This document shows positions 6,852 to 8,705 of a stretch of 8,705 nucleotides of DNA, in pieces. The number at the start of each line of letters is the position of its first letter. The stretch's first letter is position 1. This stretch comes from Vulcanimicrobiota bacterium (GTDB taxonomy: Bacteria > Vulcanimicrobiota > Vulcanimicrobiia > Vulcanimicrobiales > Vulcanimicrobiaceae), in assembly GCA_019245995.1 (NCBI GenBank), contig JAFAQW010000185.1, forward strand, positions 1 through 8,705, written 5' to 3'. The notes under the pieces were generated by a model. That model did not search any database. It saw only the letters and a program-made list of their open reading frames with translations, and was not told the DNA's origin. The translations under genes were made by a program, and so were the position numbers.

Positions 6852-6934
6852 GCCCGGTTTTGGTAGCGTTGAGGACGACAGGACCGTCGTTATCACCAAA
6901 CCGGGCTGCTCGAAAGGGCGGCCCGTTGGTTTTT
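6852..6934 (+). promoter_or_regulatory. Three-arm attenuator-like element upstream of ribBA
   Basis: Arm 1 GCCCGGTTTTGGT (6852-6864) pairs with arm 2 ACCAAACCGGGC (6895-6906) over 12 bp with one bulged T; inside is a second 5-bp hairpin ACGAC (6875-6879) / GTCGT (6886-6890). The same arm 2 can instead pair with arm 3 (6918-6930), which runs into TTTT. The two folds are mutually exclusive, as in transcription attenuators and riboswitch expression platforms. No + strand promoter upstream is convincing (TACCGT at 6791-6796 is only a weak -10), so it could also be a short RNA gene or a DNA-level inverted repeat. It is not a recognisable FMN (RFN) riboswitch or any other aptamer I know. Confidence 0.4.
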
Positions 6935-6935
6935 G
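6895..6935 (+). terminator. Putative intrinsic terminator, alternative fold of the attenuator-like element
   Basis: CGGGCTGC (6902-6909) pairs with GCGGCCCG (6918-6925) with one G-U pair and an 8-nt loop. After a 2-nt bulge ACCAA (6895-6899) pairs with TTGGT (6926-6930), making 13 pairs followed by TTTTG. The T-run is short, so strength is uncertain. It lies 23 bp before the TTGACA box of ribBA. Confidence 0.4.
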
Positions 6936-6956
6936 CACACGAATAGCTGGAAGTCC

Positions 6957-6985
6957 CTTGACATTTGTCAAGCCGCCGCTACCCT
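6957..6985 (+). promoter_or_regulatory. ribBA promoter with overlapping palindromic operator, leaderless start
   Basis: TTGACA (6958-6963) is a perfect -35 box; 16 nt later TACCCT (6980-6985) is a plausible -10, and 6 nt after that is the GTG at 6992, so the start point would coincide with the start codon. The -35 sits in a palindrome with 7-bp perfect arms, CTTGACA (6957-6963) TT TGTCAAG (6966-6972). A protein bound here would block RNA polymerase. The downstream gene's own N-terminal helix-turn-helix is the obvious candidate, by inference. Confidence 0.5.
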
Positions 6986-6991
6986 GGAGAG

Positions 6992-8397
<1,406 letters not shown>

Positions 8398-8401
<4 letters not shown>

Positions 8402-8705
8402 GCAAAAACGGCGAAGGCGCCGTCCCGGCGGTGGATTGCTCGGGCAGGCGCTTCGGCCTCGTCGTCGCGCGCTTCTATAGCCAGCTCGCCGATCTGCTGG
8501 TGAGCGGGGCGCAGCAAGCGTTACGCGACTGCAACGTCGCGAGTGATCACGTCTGGGTGCACGACGTTCCGGGCTGTTTTGAGTTGCCGCTGGCCTGCCA
8601 AAAATTGATCGACACGGAACAGTTCGACGCATTGGTGGCGTTGGGTGCCGTGATTCGCGGCCAGACGCCGCACTTCGATTACGTCGCCGGCGAGTGCGCG
8701 CGCGG
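8398..8705 (+). CDS. ribH: 6,7-dimethyl-8-ribityllumazine synthase, N-terminal part (cut by window edge)
   Basis: The 102 visible codons match lumazine synthase, which condenses the DHBP and pyrimidine products of the RibBA branches into the riboflavin precursor and usually assembles into pentamers or 60-subunit shells. Recognisable segments are the first strand GLVVARFYSQLADLLVSGA, the substrate-binding VPGCFELPLACQKL, and LGAVIRGQTPHFDYVAGE with the catalytic-site His of the PHFDYV motif. Cys replaces the more usual Ala/Ser in PG-FELP. The ATG overlaps the ribBA TGA (ATGA), implying translational coupling in one operon. An N-terminal extension of about 17 residues precedes the first strand. 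The stop codon lies outside the window; full-length family members are about 150-160 aa. Confidence 0.93.

Noticed and set aside
6762..6991. FMN (RFN) riboswitch before ribBA
   Set aside because: None of the highly conserved RFN core blocks can be found in the 230 bp; only the unassigned three-arm element and the palindrome are present.
6965..6991. TTG at 6965 as the ribBA start
   Set aside because: It lies inside the palindrome and downstream part of the -35, adds nine residues (SSRRYPGE) not part of the HTH fold, and lacks a convincing RBS.

Overview
This is a high-GC (roughly 60-65 % by eye) bacterial chromosomal window with no sign of mobile DNA, CRISPR, rRNA or tRNA. It joins a regulator/exported-protein region (1-6518) to the start of a riboflavin biosynthesis operon (6992 to the end). 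Large BTAD-ATPase-TPR regulators, Vgb-like propeller lipoproteins and several apparently leaderless starts suggest an under-studied high-GC phylum. My tentative guess is Eremiobacterota/Vulcanimicrobiota; Chloroflexota or Actinomycetota are alternatives. This is inference from gene style, not from a marker.

Left region. The 3' end of a TPR regulator (+) is followed by a Vgb-like beta-propeller lipoprotein (+). Facing it is a secreted protein of unknown function (-), preceded by a complete 1174-aa BTAD/AAA/TPR transcriptional regulator (-). The layout is mirror-like: regulator > exported protein, terminator, exported protein < regulator. Both exported-protein genes carry the same upstream architecture: a TAGACG tandem repeat with 11-bp period, then exactly 29 nt, then a CAT-T-rich block just before the ribosome binding site. 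This is the kind of site used by OmpR/SARP-type winged-helix proteins, which fits the neighbouring regulators.

Middle. A 62-aa protein of a small 'IVR-W...WRG...H' type (-) lies upstream of the BTAD regulator. The 230 bp between it and ribBA hold a three-arm, attenuator-like set of inverted repeats (6852-6934), then a perfect-arm palindrome CTTGACA-TT-TGTCAAG that contains a consensus -35 box.

Right region. ribBA encodes DHBP synthase and GTP cyclohydrolase II but carries an extra N-terminal XRE-type helix-turn-helix. It overlaps ribH (lumazine synthase, cut by the window edge) by ATGA. The most interesting reading is that the RibBA enzyme itself is an autoregulator binding the palindrome in its own promoter. 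No canonical FMN riboswitch is visible. Three genes (62-aa gene, BTAD regulator, ribBA) have TANNNT exactly 6 nt before the start codon and no usable Shine-Dalgarno, which suggests leaderless mRNAs.
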